Source: Helopsaltes ochotensis
Taxonomy: Eukaryota > Chordata > Aves > Passeriformes > Locustellidae
DNA: 64,000 bases
Assembly (NCBI GenBank): GCA_013400155.1
Contig: VXBM01000875.1
Coordinates: 301,539 to 365,538 of the forward strand
Direction of reading: 5' to 3'
In this document: positions 60,171 through 64,000 of the stretch, piece after piece
Layout of the letters: every line of letters begins with the position of its first letter
Numbering within the stretch: position 1 is the first letter of the stretch
Position numbers and translations under genes: made by a program
The notes under the pieces: generated by a model
Told to the model about the DNA's origin: nothing
What the model saw: the letters and a program-made list of their open reading frames with translations, nothing else
The model's database searches: none

Positions 60171-62734
60171 AATTCTAGATTTGACATGATTATCTCTGCT
60201 ACTCCATGGAAATATCTAGGGAAAACTACATTTTTGTAGTCTCTAGTGAACTTCCGGCTTTACATTTTTGATGAACATTACATATATAGACAGAATTTTC
60301 AACGGTAAGCTTTTTCAAAACTGTTTGTAAGCCACATAGTTTAAAAACCTCATAATCAATGTCCTATTTAAAATTGTGCTAATTATATTTTATTTTGCTT
60401 TGCATAAGTATTACCTTTTTTTTTAGTTTTGTGTACTTTTCTAGATATTTGTGTTAACTCATTATCATCCTTTTTTAATAACCTTGTATTTTTTGAAAGA
60501 GAAAACAAACATTTATTTTTTCTATGGTTTTGTTTGTTTTTCTGTTTTCAGTATTGAAACACAATGTCAAGACCAAGTGTTACTGATTTATTCTTGAGCA
60601 GCAATTGAAAGGAAGCAAAAGAGGATTTCCCTTTGCAGGGAAATCACTTGTGCTTTTCAAGCATTATCTTCTGACTTTGTGCACAGTGCTGTCATTATTA
60701 GGATGAACATAATTCTTTGGAATGCATTTATTTTTTTAGTTTCTACATTTCTGTATACCAGTATGTCAGACTCTGGCAGTGCTTCATTCCTCAGTAGGGT
60801 ATGCTAAGTCTGTTATGAATGTTGATGACATGCTTCAATCGTGTCCATTTCTGCAGAACAGAATTATGCTAGCAAAGTATTAAGATATTCTTTCTTCCAA
60901 CCATTGTAATTTCATTTTAAAATTAATTATTTACTACCAGCTAGTATTCTTTAGGGGAGTAGAGAGAAGAAACACCTTTGCTACTAATTTACTAGGCACT
61001 AGGCTAATTAATTTTAATTTTCATCCCTTTGTCAGAGGAAAATTCTTGTCTAGTATATATAAAAGTAAGCAAAAACCACCCAACTGGTGGGTTTGGTTTT
61101 TTCCCAGTCAACTATAGTAATCGGCTTCCCAGAACTTGCTCAGCTTTTGGTCATCAGACAAAGAGGAAATCAATTCCTTCCCTCTCATTTTCTTTTGAGT
61201 TAGTATGTTATACCCATAGAAATACTACAATAGTGCAGAAAAGGGTCTTTCAGTCCAGCTAGTTTGCTAAAAGCACCTGAAGTTAGAAGTATTATCTGGT
61301 TAGTGACGGGGACAGAATAAATTTCTCATGAGGAAATCAAACTGGTCATGTATCTCTCTATATTGAATGTCTTGCAATGGTTGATTTGGCTGTGAATATA
61401 TTGTGAAAGAGTAATGTCATTTCAAAGCAGGCCATATTTGTATTTCATCACCAAATTTTGCAGAAGAAGGCTGTGCTTAATATCTATCACTATCTTCCAA
61501 GCAGTGAAAGAGTGAAGTTAAATATATACTGCAAAATGCAAGAATAGAAGGTAATTTGTCTTAGACTCTACAACCCAATTATCTTAATTTATTTTCAGTG
61601 TTTTCAAATTTTATCCAGACATCTTGCTAATCTCTTAAACATCATTGTATTTACCTCCTTGTGGTGACGTGTTTCCTAGGTTGTCAGTTGAGCAATTCAG
61701 TACTATCAGACTTGAAACTTTAAACTGCCAGTAAAATTGAAGAAAAAGGTGGTTTGAGGTGTCCTTTGCTTTAGGGTAGTTGCTTTGCCTTTCCCCATCT
61801 TTCCTGTCTGACCATTGTATACTTTAATTATTCATGTGAAATCCTGGCTTTAGCTTATATCAGTTAGAATTTGGCCATCAAGCTCAATGTAAAACTGATT
61901 GACACTCAGATTGTTGATGCAACAAGTAAAAGATGTAACCATTTTTGGTGAATTTGATCAATGAAGTATGTTAATTCATTTGCTATTAATAGAATGTTTA
62001 GTTTCTCTTTTCATTTATTATCTTTCTTTCATTTCTTTTAATTAAAATGCATACATTTCAATTAAAATACAATCATTTCATCATTAATTTCACTGTAACT
62101 TCTAAAATATCTCAATGTGTTCTAGGAATAATCTCTTGGTTTTTAAGCAAATGGAAGCCACAGAGACATTCTTAATATCAATGTTTCTTTTTGTAAGAAA
62201 ATTTCCAGCATAAAGATATGGGTGAAAAATTTAAATGTTTTTAAATAGAGACATTTTGCAGATTCCAGATACTTATTTTATCTTAAAAAATACTTGAGTC
62301 ACAATGAATAGATATTAAACAGTAAAGAAAAATTTTGAAAGCGTGGACCCATTGCTCCAGCGAACCACAGCAATTAAATATCTTCATTTTTATTATCTGA
62401 ATATTTATAAAGGATGAGGTCAATAAACTGAACCAGAAGGGGAAAAATCTAGTTAGATACATAGGCAGCATGGTAAATGCAATGAACAGGAAGATCAACT
62501 AAATCAAGTTGAGCAAGTGAGTTAGCAACTGGAGCATGAACAGATTCATCCATAACTGGTATTATATTCTTCATTTGTTCTTTAGGTAAGACATACATTC
62601 ACCTAAAAGAGAACTGAAGAGGTACATCGTACAAGAGCATTTAATGATGCAACAAAGGCAGAAAGAAACCCAAAACCAAACACTGAAAAAGGGTTGTTTA
62701 GAGTATATTTTTAGGAAGATTAGAATTATATGAT
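60171..62734. other. Unique AT-rich sequence
   Basis: A strong acceptor-like tract ends at about 60551 ('ttttctgttttcag'), but frames after it close quickly and no donor of quality follows. Nothing else recognised. Confidence 0.4.
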
Positions 62735-62960
62735 TAGTTATTAGGAAGAAATTCATTACTGTGAGGGTGGTGAGATGCTGGAACAGGTTTCCCAGGGACG
62801 CTGTGGATGTTGCATTCCTGGAAATATTAAAGCCCCTTTTGAATGAGACTTTGAGCAAGTCTAGTGGAAGATGTCCCTGCCCATGGCAGGAGGTTTGGAA
62901 CTGGATGATCTTTGATATCTCTTCAAATTCAAACATTCTATAGCTCTATAATTCTATGGG
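62735..62960 (+). mobile_element. CR1 LINE 3' end
   Basis: 'attaggaagaaattcattactgtgagggtggtgagatgctggaacaggtttcccaggg' leads through 'ctggaaatattaaagcccc' and 'ggatgatctttgatatctcttcaaattcaaac' to 'attctatagctctataattctatggg'. This is the canonical CR1 3' end with two degenerate terminal octamers. The short open frames on both strands are part of the element. Confidence 0.93.
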
Positions 62961-63719
62961 TTTTTTTGTATAAAGGTGTTATGATAGTTTCACATAAAAA
63001 ATATACTTATTATAGAAGGGCTCAGAGATTCAGGGCTAAGAAAATTTTCTCCATTTTGGGTGCAGCTTCCTTCCAAATTGTTATGTATTTTCCAATGTGT
63101 TTCACTTTCAAGTATATAAACCTGCAGCATAATGACTTTTGAAGTGAAAGTTTGGTCTGAAACCGATGCTGCTATGCTATGCATTAAAAGGAAGATAATA
63201 TTAATTTAATGGTTCCAGTGTCCTTACTTGGAAATGGCTGATAGCATCATTATTGTTCCTAACACATTTTTTTGGCACCTTCTGTAATGTCTTAAAAGCA
63301 GGCAAATAGCTTAGGGTGTGATAGGGTTTGCTTACTGTTGTTTATTCAACCATTCAAACCAGATGTTCTGCCACTGAAGTTGGAAAATATACTGAGGCAT
63401 AGCTGCCATGGCTACTGATGTGCATCTGTTGCATGTTTTATCCATGAAAATACTGTCCTAGACTAATAACTGCCCAAATTGCAGCAAGAACCTTTGGAGC
63501 ACAAAGAGTTGACATAGATTTTTTATTTTTTAAGACTCCTATATATTTTCATTCTTAAAAAAATTAAAGAAATCTTAATACACAGCAAAAAAAAGGTGTG
63601 TGAGAAAGTTTGAAATAAACTGTTATAGATGAATGGAATAATTCGTGTTTTATTCAATGTAGTTGATGTATAATAGTAAAATAATGTTGTGCTCAGGTTA
63701 ACATAAAATGATAAAATAA
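62961..63719. other. Unique sequence
   Basis: No gene or repeat family recognised. Confidence 0.4.
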
Positions 63720-64000
63720 CTGGGGAACTGAGACAAGCAGAGGCTGTGTCATCTCTCTCAAAGATCGCCTACACCAGAATGAAAAGGAACACCCTTTTTT
63801 GCACCTGAATGGAGGGAGAGGAATTCGGCAGCGTCTCAGTTTGAAAGACAGGTATCTGCTAGGGAGGGCAGGACCTCCCTTTGGAATGGAGAATTCGAAT
63901 CCCCTCCCTCCAAATTATTATAATTTAGGAAATTAAACGGGCTTTTCAAGCAGAGGTATAGGGTTAGGAATAACAGTTCTTTACTAGTATGTAATAACAA
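63720..64000. mobile_element. Probable ERV LTR fragment, continues beyond the window
   Basis: The segment from about 63825 ('ggcagcgtctcagtttgaaag'), through 'gcaggacctccctttggaatggagaa' and 'cccctccctccaaattattataattt', to 'ggaataacagttctttactag' reads like an LTR that I remember as abundant in songbird genomes. The left boundary is uncertain and the element runs off the right edge. Strand is not assigned. Confidence 0.55.

Overview
The window looks like vertebrate, specifically bird, nuclear DNA. It is AT-rich and CpG-poor, with no dense or operon-like coding. It is littered with 5'-truncated CR1 LINE fragments, and it carries solo LTRs of a type I recognise from avian, probably songbird, endogenous retroviruses. 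The species call rests on remembered repeat families, not on a search.

Most of the window is intronic or intergenic. The best coding evidence is two short plus-strand exons. One is an 84-base exon at 5772-5855 encoding exactly four heptads with leucine every seventh residue. The other is a 91-base exon at 44564-44654 with an AAQEG motif. Their phases are compatible (0-0, then 0-1), so they may belong to one gene for a coiled-coil protein with introns of tens of kilobases. I could not name that gene. A possible 3' terminal exon with an AATAAA signal (57520-about 58105) and a rival internal exon (58161-58219) both fit the phase left by the second exon. A separate candidate terminal exon lies on the minus strand at 3437-3605. 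All of these are inferred from splice signals and open frames only.

Layout: 1-300 CR1 (minus); 300-10.7 kb mostly unique, with the minus-strand candidate exon, a CpG-richer patch near 4.8-5.0 kb and the leucine-zipper exon; 10.77-11.35 kb CR1 (minus); 14.3-15.7 kb CR1 (plus); 20.8-21.7 kb complete solo LTR (minus); 22.1-22.5 kb CR1 (plus); 25.35-25.97 kb CR1 (minus); 27.4-28.6 kb a second copy of that LTR (plus), interrupted by a different 289-base LTR and by an expanded GGAA microsatellite; 28.6-39.8 kb unique with an A37 run; 39.9-40.35 kb CR1 (minus); a 78-base T run at 41.8 kb; the second plus-strand exon at 44.6 kb; a second 287-base LTR at 46.2 kb; 47.1-48.8 kb CR1 (plus) retaining a reverse-transcriptase DDTKL motif; 54.5-55.2 kb an older CR1; 55.9-56.05 kb a CR1 tail; the candidate terminal exon at 57.5-58.1 kb; 59.5-60.2 kb a CR1 reverse-transcriptase fragment; 62.7-62.96 kb a CR1 tail; and a probable LTR fragment running off the right edge.

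I saw no rRNA, tRNA, CRISPR array or intact mobile-element gene. The clearest novelty is the unidentified coiled-coil gene. The nested LTR and microsatellite structure and the 78-base homopolymer are the most unusual non-coding features.
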